Source of the DNA: Isoetes taiwanensis
Taxonomy: Eukaryota > Streptophyta > Lycopodiopsida > Isoetales > Isoetaceae
Reading direction: 5' to 3'
Assembly (NCBI GenBank): GCA_021234155.1
Contig: JAJEKV010000306.1
Location: 124,001 to 188,000 of the forward strand
Length of the DNA stretch: 64,000 nucleotides
This document shows, in pieces, positions 1-10,082 of this stretch. Under the pieces are notes generated by a model, which saw nothing but the letters and a program-made list of their open reading frames with translations, was not told the DNA's origin and searched no databases. How positions within the stretch are numbered: the first letter of the stretch is position 1; each line of letters opens with the position of its first letter. The translations under genes and the position numbers were made by a program.

Positions 1-358
1 AATAGGAAGGGGAGGGAAGGGGAGGGAACAAAAAAAGAAGAGAAAAAATAAAAAAAGAAAAAAAGGGAAAAATGAGAGAATAGAAGAATGAAAAAAGGCA
101 AAAAAAAGGAAAAAGGAAAAGGGGTGGAGAAAGGATGAAAAAAGAAAAAGGAAAGAACAGCGAGAAATGGGAGAAAATGGATTGCAAAATCAGAAAAATG
201 ACAATGGAAGAGAAAAATAAAAACGGGAAAAGGAAAATAGTAGAAATGGAAGATTGGAAAAAGAAAAAAGGTAAATAAAAAAAAATGGAAGGGGAAAGGA
301 GGGGAAAAAAGAGCATCAAACGTAAAAGGAGAAGGGAAAAAGGAAGGGAGGTGGAAAT
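1..358 (+). repeat. Homopurine (GA-rich) repeat block, cut by window edge
   Basis: Almost pure A/G sequence of degenerate AAGGGAAAA-type units. It resembles the block at 29590-29870: both carry a shared run around GGGGTGGAGAAAG followed by a less pure stretch with AAAATCAGAAAAAT-like sequence. It belongs to the purine-rich family also found at 28.5-29.4 kb, 30.9-31.8 kb (opposite orientation) and 53.3-54.7 kb. Its left end lies outside the window. No coding sequence. Confidence 0.85.
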
Positions 359-439
359 GTGGTCAAATGCTAATTGTGTGATTTTAAGAATATGAATTCA
401 TCAAACAATTTGCTCCAGTCATTTACAGTTTCTAGCTAT

Positions 440-468
440 GCCCAGCGACGCTGGGCTCCATTTCTAGT
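440..468 (+). mobile_element. Helitron 3' terminus
   Basis: A 7-bp perfect stem with a 3-nt loop (GCCCAGC-GAC-GCTGGGC, 440-456) is followed by 7 nt and CTAG (464-467), then T. Hairpin, short spacer, CTRR and insertion before T is the classical Helitron 3' end. Near-identical termini occur at 58474-58502 and 63327-63355 in the same orientation. The matching 5' end (TC after A) lies to the left of the window or was not recognised. Confidence 0.7.
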
Positions 469-2520
469 AAGGTATTGATGTAACCATTTAAAATAACAAA
501 TTGTCATTTCTCACACCGCTTAAATGTTAATTGTCATTACCAAAACTTAATTTATATTCATACCAAATGCAACATACAATTTACTTCCGTTGTAATTGCC
601 AAAAATTGGCATTACATGGAACATCACCCTCCATGTCATCACCCGCCATGTCTTCCACATCAACCATTTTCTCTGATGATGTATTAATTGTTGTTGTGCC
701 TTCTGGATAAACACTTGATGCACTTCTCCTTGTGCATGCAGATTTCCATAGTTCAAATGCCCGATCATAGGGAAAGGTATCAACTCGGTAGCTAGTCTTA
801 CACAACCTTATCTCATCTAATATATATATTCTCACCTTATATGATCCTTCATAAAGTTGGAAAACTGTTGGGCATTCCCGAGTGGATCAGTGACTATAAG
901 ACCCTAACATCAAACATTCATCTAGACAGTGATCGTGTTTTGAAGGCTGAAATAGGCAACATGAATACTACATTTATGGGAGAATTTGATAGTAAAGCTA
1001 TGTTGCCTGATACAGAATTATCAGAACAACCTTGTGAATATGGGGGAATCGTCGATGCTTGTGCACATCTAAGTTGCCAAATCATTAGTGTTGTTAATGA
1101 CGTTGTTGTAAATGAGATCACCAGAGAAACTGGAAGAAAGTCAGAAACATCTTGAGACTTTAATGGATGCGTGAAGATCAACTTTGAAGAACCAGCCATC
1201 GTACGTAAGGAAAGAGAAAAGTCTAAGCTAATATCATCTTGCATGCACTAATCTAACTCATTTCAGCATTTGCAATAAGTTATCACATAAGTAATATACA
1301 AAGTCTTACTAATCGGTTGTTTTTTTGAAGATAATGCATGCAGAAAGAGTCTGATGTTGCGTAGTTTCTTCTACTATGACTCAGTTTTCTTTCTCTATGC
1401 AAGCCTGCACATTGCATAATATAAGTCTCATAGCATCTGCAAGCATTATTGAAATGTGCTACACCTTGATCCACCAAAGAACATTAAGCTAAAGTATTCA
1501 GGACTTACAGAGCAGAACATGGCAAGATGAGCACATCTGTTATTGTCTCATCTACAAAGAAGGAAAAGAAAGTTCACGAATCACATTTTTTATTTTACCA
1601 CAGTTGTGCTTCCTAGAATATGATAATCATGCTCTTCTGCTTAAATCATGTATAGTCAAAGCTTCTTAAATCTGTATATGAAACTAAAATAAACCAGACC
1701 ATCTTACCTCCTATTGACTGCCCCGCTCTGTAACAGGCTGCAGAAATCTACCACCTGTGAGATCCTATGTATCCTGTGAGATCCTGTGAGAAACTCTTAA
1801 GCCTTTAGGAGATCCTATGTATCCAAAAACAGCTTAAAGCAGTACTTCTAGTGTCATCAGCTACTGCACAAACCAGAGCCTACAACAATCCGGATTCAAA
1901 GCTTGGTGGCTTAACAGGATTAACATTCAAGAAAGATAGAAGCACTGCTACTTGGATTTTTAAGGGAAGCCCACAAAGAGCCTCCAAAATCATTCAAACA
2001 TCATGAATGGTGCCACAACAAGCTCGATGCTCTAATTCTGCTACGAAAAATTTGCTTCCAGCAGATCTCTATTTCCTGCAACAAAATCGGCCCACATTCA
2101 GGAGACCTAACTCAGATATCGATTCCCTGCAACAAAATCGGTCCATCTTCAGAAAACCTAACTCAGAAGTAATTGTGCCACAAAAATACCTGATTCAAAC
2201 CCTAATTTGAAATGCCCTAAATCCAATTTTGGATAATGGTGATAACGGGATAGGTTATCACCCCATGAATGTAAGTAATTTGGGGCTATTCCCATTTAAC
2301 TTATATGTTCAAAAAATCAAACATGGGCTAATCCCTTTTTACAATGCCCATAAAGGAATCATGACTTGGGCGATTCCCCTTTTTCACATGATAAAAAAGA
2401 ATTTTATATGGGCGATTGTATCTCTAAAGAATGCGAAATTGATCCTACTAATCTGTCAAATCTTAAATAAAAAATTTAAAATAAAATAGCCCATTTGCGA
2501 TTAATCGTCTTTAATTTTTA
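469..2520. other. AT-rich spacer, no recognised gene
   Basis: About 2 kb of AT-rich DNA after the Helitron end. It contains scattered short open frames and a few short direct repeats (for example GAGATCCTATGTATCC near 1760 and 1805; AACAAAATCGG near 2080 and 2130). I see no convincing gene, RNA or complete element apart from the weak open frame listed separately. Confidence 0.5.
841..1155 (+). CDS. Unassigned 104-residue open frame (doubtful)
   Basis: An ATG-started open frame of 104 residues with an unremarkable amino-acid mix and no motif I recognise. It lies just downstream of the Helitron end in otherwise non-coding AT-rich DNA. It could be a captured exon, since the frame stays open for about ten residues beyond plausible splice sites, or it could be chance. 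No neighbour supports it. I do not assign a function. Confidence 0.15.
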   Translation: MILHKVGKLLGIPEWISDYKTLTSNIHLDSDRVLKAEIGNMNTTFMGEFDSKAMLPDTELSEQPCEYGGIVDACAHLSCQIISVVNDVVVNEITRETGRKSETS

Positions 2521-2754
2521 CCCTGCTTCCAAAGGAGCTATGGACTTCTGATATCACGAGCCGCCTTTGCAAGATTGATCCGCGAGATTTTGCATGAGTT
2601 CGATAAGGAGAAGCGACTAACAGACGACATGTTGCTCGCACTACAAGGGGCAGCGGAACAGAAGCTGGTCCATCATCTTGAAGATTCTCTGGCATGTGCT
2701 CTTTATGCTAAGAGAGTTACATGCATGCTGTTTATTTCAAGCGGTCAACTGTAA
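2521..2754 (+). pseudogene. Histone H3-like histone-fold fragment (H3 variant/CENH3-like)
   Basis: One open frame reads as the H3 core: an alpha-N segment (FQRSYGLLISRAAF, aligned with the canonical alpha-N that ends in LPF), then RLIREI, an 11-residue loop region, an alpha-2 helix (LLALQGAAEQKLVHHLED) and ACALYAKRVT. Order and spacing match histone H3 with no gap. The sequence is far from canonical H3, especially in loop 1 and alpha 2, where CENH3 proteins also diverge; but the loop-1 insertion common in CENH3 is absent. The MPKDIQLARRIRG tail is missing; the frame runs into unrelated residues and stops at 2752-2754. No N-terminal tail was found upstream. It is either an isolated exon or a pseudogene/retrocopy of a divergent H3 variant. 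H3 kinship is firm; the CENH3 assignment is inference. Confidence 0.65.
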
Positions 2755-2829
2755 TAATGTCTTTGATGTAGTCATAATAATATCGTATTTTGTTTTAGTT
2801 AATTTGCACATAAAGTGATAAAATAGCCT

Positions 2830-3246
2830 CCAACACTCACAAAGTGCACCCAATTAGCTTGGGGCTCTCGCGCACTGTGTGAGTATTTGAGCATGGATCT
2901 ACACCTAGACAAACCCAAGCCTAGGAACTAAGGAAATATTCTGGTTTAACTCCTCGAGATCCAAACCTCACAGAGTGCGCCCGGAGACCTTAGCTAAAAT
3001 TTAGCTCGGGCCTCTCACACATTGTGTGTGTAGTTCGGGCATAGATCTACCCGAAAACAAGTCCAAAACAAGAAAAGAATGCATATCCTAGATTAACTCC
3101 TTGCGATAAGCAAGATTCTGCCTTCATATCATACCAAACTTCTAGAGTCATATAGAACCTAAACAAGTGTCCAACACTCACAGAGTGCGCCCAAAGACCT
3201 TAGCTAACATTTAGCTCGGGCCTCTCACGCACTGTGTGAGTATTCA
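2830..3246 (+). repeat. Three copies of a hairpin-forming repeat
   Basis: Copies start near 2830, 2961 and 3171. Each opens with CCAACACTCACAGAGTGCGCC or a variant and ends with CTCTCACGCACTGTGTGAG or a variant. The two ends are complementary (CTCACAGAGTGCG pairs with CGCACTGTGTGAG), so each copy can form a stem of about 13 bp enclosing TTAGCTCGGGC-type sequence. Copies 2 and 3 are closer to each other than to copy 1. Spacing is irregular (131 and 210 bp), so this is a short dispersed-tandem array. Confidence 0.7.
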
Positions 3247-3293
3247 TATTTTAAACTACCTCAAACTACCGTAGAAACACCTAGTTAGACCTC

Positions 3294-3846
3294 CATTAGG
3301 GATTTTTTGAGATCATAAAAGGGCCTTCTAAGAATTGCTGACTAAGCTATATGAACTACCAATCAGAAAACAGAACTGGTAATCCAGTCAGCAAAACAGT
3401 TATAACTAACTCACTGGATCACATTTTCTAGCATAAGTATTGATAGGAAAGTCCAAATGAGCTCTTGTTTGGTGCAATAGATAGATCTCATTGAGATCTT
3501 TCTAACCTTGGGTGGTTTTCATATCTTTTAGTCCCGTAGAATAGTAAAAAATGGTAAAAACCATATTTTTTGGAGTTTTAACAATCATAAGTGGTTAAAA
3601 TATATGCAAAGCACCTAAGATTGGAAAGATCTCAACGAGATCTATCTATTGCACTAAACGAGAGTTGATTTGGACTTTTCTATCAATAGTTATGCTAGAA
3701 AATGTGATCCAGTGAGTTAGTTATAGCAGTTTTTTATTTGGACCCTCGTCGAGTCTCCGATTTCTGATTGGTAGTTCATTTATCTTCATTTGGCTTAGTT
3801 GGCATGTTTTGAAGGCCCTTTTTTAATCTCAAAAAAAACCCTAATG
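3294..3846. repeat. Near-perfect 550-bp inverted repeat (fold-back)
   Basis: The left arm (3294-3527) and right arm (about 3598-3846) are reverse complements over roughly 235-250 bp, with scattered mismatches and small indels, around a loop of about 70 bp. Anchors are CATTAGGG (3294-3301) with CCCTAATG (3839-3846), ACTCACTGGATCACATTTTC with its complement, and ATAGATAGATCTC with its complement. No coding sequence inside. It may be a fold-back/MITE element or a long-hairpin RNA locus. It ends 50 bp before a TATA box. Confidence 0.85.
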
Positions 3847-3896
3847 CAATGATAGTTTTTGCTAGACCCTTAAATTTTCAAAATTAGGGCTTCGCC

Positions 3897-3904
3897 TATA
3901 AATA
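3897..3904 (+). promoter_or_regulatory. TATA box
   Basis: TATAAATA lies about 118 bp upstream of the first ATG (4015) of the reading frames that precede the gypsy pol region. The intervening leader is pyrimidine-rich and has no ATG before 4015. Position and sequence fit a plant pol II core promoter, and a transcript would start near 3930. Confidence 0.5.
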
Positions 3905-4014
3905 CGCCCATAACCCTCATTTACGACCGACAACTTCGCTCTTTACTCAAGGAGATCTTTCTGATCTCAGAGGCACTCATAGATCTGTTTTGTAACTCCA
4001 TCCACATCAGCATC

Positions 4015-5340
4015 ATGGCCACTTCATCCTTCAGGCGATGGTACAGCACCACTGCTCATGCTGAAGCCGACATCAACTCAGTCTTCTCGGTCTTCCAGAA
4101 ACAACTTGATGTACAGTCTACATAGATGCTACCCCATTCTATCAGGAAGTCATGCGAGAGTTCCACGCAAAAATAGGACCTTCCCTGACAAAGCTTCCTC
4201 CATGCATAGGGTATTTTGCATCAAGGGCAGCTCTTCAAGCTGCCTTGAGCGATGTTCCCAACATTGCCAAATACTTAGACAACAAGGCTGTTCACATATC
4301 AGACTATATGACTATGGCAGTAAACAGGAAACGATATTTCTCCTATACCGCTGCTATAGCTATATTCTTGTTCCACCGAGCCCAAACCCAAATAGGAGAC
4401 CGTCTATCCAACCACTGAACATAGAGACCCCTGCCTCCCCAACTGAAAGAAGAAACATAGGGCAAAGATGTTGAAGACTTCATTGTCGTCGATCCCATCT
4501 AAGAACGGCAACAAGCTGAGCACAGAGTCTAGAGTTTTAAAGAGAGCCTGCGCACGACAAGGATAGCACCCCCACTCGGGTTAGGCATCACAAGCTTAAC
4601 CCCAGGCATGATCAAAGCCAGGAGTACCTCCGACATCAAGAACCTTTTGGAGTGCAGAAACTGAGGATACAGAGTGGATGAGCTTTTGCATCTTCTATGT
4701 CAATAGCCTGACCTTGATGACTTCATCGACTGGGAGACTCAAGACTTCCCCATCAATATACGGGAAGCAAATACTTATACAGGGCAATCCGTGGAAGCCT
4801 ATAGCAACATTTGTCAGCTCATGATCCAGCGAAAGCTGCCTTTTGAAGAGGAATTCATCGCCATCCAAGAATGAATAGGCATCCGGGGCAAGACAACCAG
4901 TACACTCCCGTCTGGCTCTTCATCAATAGCTCTAACCAGCCTCAAAAGAAGTGAGATCAAGTTGACTTCCTTCAGGTCCATGGTGACAGATTATGAAGAC
5001 CTAACAGCAGTCCTAGTAGATGTTTACTCGGGAAGACATAGGTCCAGCATCAGGACGATAGCAGTGATTCACCGCCACTTCAGCCCAAGGGGAGAAGAAG
5101 GAGTGTTCATGCTCATTGCTCTCTCAAGAACTGGTAGACATGCGCAATTGCCTCAAAACATCGACCACGTCATACTAATGATGAGAACAATAGCTTTGAG
5201 CATCTTTGACTTTGCAGTCCCCCATAGACGAGAAAGCTTACTAGCCATCACTGCGGCCTACACCTCGGACCGAAAGGTGGAAGAGTTCGTAACAGCTCTG
5301 CAAGGTGGGACACCCACCAATATTTCTAGGAACTTGTGAC
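4015..5340 (+). pseudogene. Unassigned broken frames 5' of gypsy gag (gag- or virus-like)
   Basis: A start at 4015 gives 36 residues beginning MATSSFRRWYSTT, then a stop. The frame continues one register over at 4125-4418 (motif FYQEVMREFHAKIG, ending SNH). A second block, open from about 4740 with one stop and clean over 4962-5340, gives an alpha-helical, Arg-rich protein including FDFAVPHRRESLLAI. It lacks the usual plant Ty3 gag capsid motifs. After it comes AT-rich DNA (5400-5470) with TATATATTATATAC, then typical gag. The block could be an unusual gag or extra ORF of the element, or an older virus-derived or captured gene sitting in front of it. I do not recognise the family, and no product can be made without crossing several breaks. 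Confidence 0.35.
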
Positions 5341-5471
5341 ATACAGTTGGTACAACCCAAGTAAAGAAGTTCTTGGAGGACGATCCTGCATATCAGAGAT
5401 TCCAAGAATAGTTTAAACTCTCTCTGAACTATTGTAATCTTCTATATATTATATACAGACTAAGGCTTTAT

Positions 5472-5960
5472 GTGCAGAAGTTATGTGAAAAAGACGCAGT
5501 CGAGGGGTACATTGAGGGCTGGAATGAAGAAATCAGGAAGCTTGTGAGAGCTATCAACCCTAGAATAGTGTCAGAAACAGAGTCCAGGCCTTCAGCCTAC
5601 AAGGAACTGGTCTCTAGAACATCAGATAAAAGAAGCAGTACTATCAGGATAAGGGAAAAGCTACTGGAAGATATAGTCCAAGAGCAACAAGTCCGGAACC
5701 TGTTAGACCACAGTACAATGCAAATAAAAGGAAGCAGGACAAGAAGCAAGTCACATTTAAGGATAAAGGCCAAGTGGGAGTTTCAAACTACTCCAAAGCA
5801 GTGAAGCAGTTCTTGCAGTCTATCCCCAGAGAGAAGCTCCTGTAATGTATAGAAAAGCAGTTGTGCTTCAGGTGCTTCCAACTGGGACATCAGATGCACA
5901 ACTGTCCTAACAGAGCTAGGAGGATGGGAGGCACCCCCCGACAATGACGACGAAGAAGCT
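5472..5960 (+). pseudogene. Ty3/gypsy gag C-terminal part with CCHC zinc knuckle
   Basis: An open frame of about 110 residues (5472-5804) contains EGYIEGWNEEIRKLVRAINP, of the type found at the end of plant Ty3 gag. It leads, after a stop at 5802-5804 and another near 5842, into CFRCFQLGHQMHNC (5864-5905), a perfect CX2CX4HX4C nucleic-acid-binding knuckle. The capsid core expected upstream is missing or replaced by the unassigned block. Confidence 0.7.
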
Positions 5961-6039
5961 TGCGATTACATCCAGGGTGAGTGCTACATCTTTGCTGCCA
6001 TTGACTCTAAGAATGCTGAGAGTCAATATCAGGTCATTT

Positions 6040-6505
6040 CAACAATAGGAAAAGTCATATCCAAATCATTCATAGTGTTGATAGACACGAGAAATACCCA
6101 TAATTTTGCTTCCCCAAGGATGATAGAAATATTGAAGCTGAAACCCTTGAAGTCCAAGCCTAGGCCAGTAGTGTTGGCACGTGGGCAATCCGACACACAG
6201 CGGGAAAAAGGATCAACTTCGACATAGACTTGCCCGGCATCAGCATTGGAATGGGAGCAAAGGTCATGAATATTGACAAGTATGACCTGATCATAGATAT
6301 GGAATACCTTGGCCCGGCTGGTGCTGTAATTGATTGCAGGAAGCGGAAAGTAACCTTAACGTTGCCAAATGGCAAAATCATTGAGATAACAGGCAAAGAA
6401 GCCACCCCAATTGTGCAATGCATGTTTAGTAAGAAATTATGTAAGTGCATAAAGAGAGAGCAAGTGGCCTACGTCTTCAAGCTCGAAGTTGAGGAGTCAG
6501 AATAA
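6040..6505 (+). pseudogene. Ty3/gypsy aspartic protease region
   Basis: Around 6081-6095 the frame reads LIDTRNTHNFAS, matching the retropepsin motif LIDSGATHNFIS with the catalytic Asp kept but DSG/DTG changed to DTR. Downstream, YDLIIDMEYLGPAGAVIDC (6280-6340) is the conserved segment between protease and reverse transcriptase in chromoviruses (D-V-I-L-G-M-D-W-L followed by IDC). The Gly replacement in the active site and the frame breaks indicate no activity. Confidence 0.7.
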
Positions 6506-6522
6506 AAAAAGAAGGCAAAGCA

Positions 6523-7140
6523 TTGAGCAAGTTTCCGAAGCAAATACCCAAGCTAATGAAGGAGTTCCATGATCCGTTCCCAGATGAGATCAAGCATCTT
6601 CCTCTGTACAGGGGAGTCGAATGTGAAATAGCACTTGAACCAGCGACCAAGCCCACAAATAAGGTACCGTACAGAATGGCAGCTCAGGAATTGGCAAAAT
6701 TGAAGAAGCAGTTGCAAGAGTTGTTGGATCTAGGATTTATAAGACCTAGTGTGTCCCGTTCGAGGCGCCTACCTTATTTGTCAAGAAGAAAGATGGAAGC
6801 TTAAGGATGTGCATTGACTACCGTCAATTGAACAAGCACACCATCAAGAATAAGTATGCCTTACCGAGATTAGACAACTTGATGGATCAGCTCCAAGGTG
6901 CAAAAGTCTTCTCTAAGATAGATTTGAGGTCGGGCTACCACCAGATTAGGATTAACGAAGAAGACATCCACAAGGCTGCTTTCAGAACGAGATATGGCGA
7001 CTATCACAGTGATGCCGTTCGGACTGTCCAATGCCCCAACAACCTTCTTGACGCTCATGAACAACATTTTTCGCGAGTTTCTAGATATGTTCATCATAGT
7101 TTTCTTTGATGACATCTTGCTGTATAGCAAGTCCCTGGAG
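6523..7140 (+). pseudogene. Ty3/gypsy reverse transcriptase (fingers/palm)
   Basis: Motifs in order: VPYRMAAQELAKLKKQLQEL and LGFIRPSVS (6660-6760), [20 protein letters not shown] (6809-6868), [15 protein letters not shown] (6908-6952), and FFDDILLYS near 7100-7130, which holds the catalytic Asp pair. The frame changes near 6800 and between 7000 and 7110: the MPFGL segment is read out of frame with its surroundings. Conservation of all blocks identifies the family, but no continuous product is possible. Confidence 0.85.
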
Positions 7141-7155
7141 GAGCATGCATAACAC

Positions 7156-7900
7156 TTGAGGAAGGTACTTGAGAAGCTGAGGAGGCATCAACTCGACACA
7201 AATTGTTCCAAGTGTCACTTCGCTACCAAAAGAGTAGAGTACTTGGGGCATGTAATTTTAGCAGAACGGATATCCACCGACTCTACCAAGATTGAAGCGG
7301 TGATTGATTGGCTAGCACTGAAAAACATCCATGAAGTGAGGAGCTTCCTCGGCTTAGTGGGTTATTATAGAAGGTTCGTCAAGAACATTTCCAAGATAGC
7401 AGCCCCACTAACAGACCTTACCAAAGCAGAGAAGATAAAGGACTGGGCGAGTCATTGGCAAAAGAAGGCCCAAGCAAGATTTGAGACGTTGAAGGAAGCT
7501 TTAACGACTGCTCCAGTCTTGACATGGCCAGATATAGAGAAGGACAAGTTGAACCGACGCTAGCAAGATTGCAATAGGAGCAGACTTAATGCAGGAAGAG
7601 AGAGTTGTAGCGTATGATTCAAGGAAGATGAACGACGCCCAAATGCGCTACCCAACCCATGAACAGAAGTTGTTAGCGGTGCTGAGAGCATTGGAGATAT
7701 GGAGACTCTATCTATTGGAAGAAAGTTTCAATCAGATACGGACCATCAGAGTCTACAGTATGTCTTCACCTAATCACATCTCAACTTGAGACAAAGGAGA
7801 TGGATGGAGTTCCTGGAGGAGTACGATTTCGACATCATTTACAAACCAGGCAAGCTCAATATGGTTGGGGACGCGCTCTCAAGGCACTCTTTGACGACGA
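7156..7900 (+). pseudogene. Ty3/gypsy RT connection and RNase H region
   Basis: The frame at 7156-7563 reads NCSKCHFATKRVEYLGHVI followed by VRSFLGLVGYYRRFVKNIS, the thumb/connection signature of Ty3/gypsy RT. Frames at 7589-7789 and 7786-7900 give VAYDSRKMNDAQMRYPTHEQ (RNase H substrate-binding block) and DIIYKPGKLNMVGDALSR (end of RNase H). Frames shift at about 7565, 7700 and 7785, so the RNase H domain is split. Confidence 0.85.
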
Positions 7901-8048
7901 GAGTCCATTGCAATGCCATGTCAACACTCACTAGTGAGTTTGGCAAGAAGATAGAAGAAATGTTGCGAATGGATTGGGCAAGCCTTTCAAAAGAGGCAAG
8001 AACGAACAAAGAGAGGGAGACCTTCAAGCATTTTAAGAAGGTAATTTA

Positions 8049-8632
8049 TTGTACCATAAGAACAAATTGTGCGCACCAGAGTTATCTGGTGTTAGGAAGT
8101 TGATACTCGATGACACGCATAATAGCCCAATAACTGGCCACGCAGGTTTTATGAAAACCTACTTCAAAATAAGAAGTAGCTATTATTGGCCAGATATGAA
8201 CAAGCAGATAGCCAGGTGTATTCGGGAGTGTCAGCTATGTCAGCAGACAAAAGCAGGACAACTTCGAATTCCAGGAGCGCTAGCGCAATTGCCAGTCCCA
8301 AACGCCAAATGGGAGGTAATTAGCATGGACTTCATAACAGGGCTTTCTAGGACCAAAAGGGACAAGGATGCCTTAATGGTCCTGGTCGACAAGTTGTCGA
8401 AGATGATGCATTTTGTACCATGCAAGACCACCGACACGGCATTGGATACATTTGTGTTATTCATAAAGGAGATCTTCAGACTCCATGGGATGCGAGGGAG
8501 ATAATCTCTGATAAAGATTCGAAGTTCATGAGTGCATTTCGACAAGATCTCTTTAGCACCATACCGACGAAACTATCGATGAGCATGGCATATCATCCTC
8601 AGACAGATGGAGCATATGAATCAGATACTTGA
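8049..8632 (+). pseudogene. Ty3/gypsy integrase
   Basis: An HHCC zinc-binding module is visible: HAGFMKTYFKIRSSYYWPDM, then CIRECQLCQQ (8215-8247). It is followed by the catalytic-core start ISMDFITGLSRTKRDKDALM, carrying the first Asp (8321-8380). After a frame change near 8420-8510, SDKDSKFMSAF (second Asp region) and YHPQTDGAYES (segment before the catalytic Glu) follow to 8632. At least two frameshifts inactivate it. Confidence 0.85.
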
Positions 8633-8689
8633 AGACATGTTGAGAAACTATATCTGAAACAAGCAAATCGAAGTGGAACGACTTCATTC

Positions 8690-9330
8690 ACTTGGTGTAG
8701 TTTGCATACAACAGCACCAAGCAAGAGTCATCACAAATGTCACCATTCATGATCAAGTAACAGCTACCAATGCTTGACCTCAGACACTTGGCACAATCCC
8801 ATATCCAAGGTAGAAGTATCCCAACAGATGCTAGCCGACATGCAACAATTAGTCGAAGAAGTAAGATGATATCTTCTAGCAGCAAGAAAGTTGATAGAAG
8901 AGCATAGCAGACAAGCATAGAACAGCAAGAGAGTTCCAAGTAGGGGACAATGTCTAGCTGAAGATCAAGGTCAAACAAGCGAAGCTCAGCATTGGAAATT
9001 GCAAGAAGCTTGCTCCAAGTTGGGCTGGACCATTCAAGATAACCAAAAGAGTAGGTAACCAATCCTACAAGTTAGACCTGCTAGCACACTTAATGATCCA
9101 TAGAGTTTTCCACATAAGTCTCCTAAAAAGGTACACTCCTAGACGGACGATCATCTTGAGATTGTCCCGGAGGTTCTTCTTGACCGATCCTATAAGAAGA
9201 CAAGAAGATCCCCATTTCTCCAATACATAGTGCAATGGACGCACTTACCTATGGAAGATGCTACGTGGGTACTACAATCAAATCTTGAGAAGCAGTACCC
9301 CCAATTTCATGGAGCAATGCAGGGGTCGAC
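8690..9330 (+). pseudogene. Integrase C-terminus and chromodomain-like tail
   Basis: Broken frames give the integrase C-terminal segment (KKLAPSWAGPFKITKRVGNQ type, 9004-9060), then RVFHISLLKRY-like residues near 9100. At 9230-9300 comes QWTHLPMEDATWVLQSNLEK, matching the W-x-x-L-P-x-E-D-A-T-W-E block at the end of chromovirus integrases. This supports a chromovirus-type Ty3/gypsy assignment. Many stops. Confidence 0.6.
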
Positions 9331-9791
9331 TCGTCATCGAAGTAGTCGACACCGAACTGGTAGGTGAGTGGAAAGTAGATTAAAAGTCTACTTCCAACGT
9401 CACGGAAGTAGACAAAATCGAGAGATAAGAGGTCGTATAGCCATCATGCATTGATAGGAAAACACCTCTAGTCTATGCCCACTACGGGGAGGAAGCCATC
9501 CTCCACGCCAAGGGCGATCAAAGGAGTAGGCATTAGACACCATCCTAGGCACTATAGGGCGCTGTCTCCACGGCCAAGATTGGAGAAGCGTCCTCTTCCT
9601 ACGCTGGGAGATTAGTCTTGCATTCATGTAGTTAAATTAAGTGTAATTAAATGGGTGGTTCCCTAATACCATCTTTATAATAAATAAATGTGTACTAACG
9701 TAGTGACCTGCAGGCCAATAGAAGGATCTAAATGGCAGGAGGGTTGCACTGCGAAGACTTGCAACACATATTTTGTGATAATGTGTTGAAA

Positions 9792-9833
9792 GGGGAGAAA
9801 AAGGAGGGGGGAGGGAGGGGGGAGGGGATTAGG
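9792..9833 (+). other. Potential G-quadruplex tract
   Basis: Runs of 4, 6, 3, 6 and 4 guanines separated mostly by single A residues (centre GGGGGGAGGGAGGGGGGAGG, 9806-9825) followed by ATTAGGG. Four or more G3+ runs with 1-nt loops meet the usual G-quadruplex pattern. It lies between the pol region and the putative 3' LTR. Confidence 0.6.
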
Positions 9834-10082
9834 GAGACATTAGTATTATAATTTTTTTGTAAAAAGTAGATAAAACTTTTGTGAATATTTTGTGTTATTT
9901 TAAGTAAGGTGTAACTAATTACCTTATTATGATAAATTATAAAATAAAGGATGTGATCATAATAATCAACATAAATATTACCTTGAGGTAATTCTTAAAA
10001 ATTGCATGTATGGAATGAATTGCAGGGATCATGCAGGCTTCCAAGGTGAGGAGACTCATGATGCTGCAGACAACATTAATTC

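Noticed and set aside
2501-2695. Minus-strand open frame over the histone-like segment
   Set aside because: It is the complement of the H3-like frame, whose alignment to the histone fold is much stronger.
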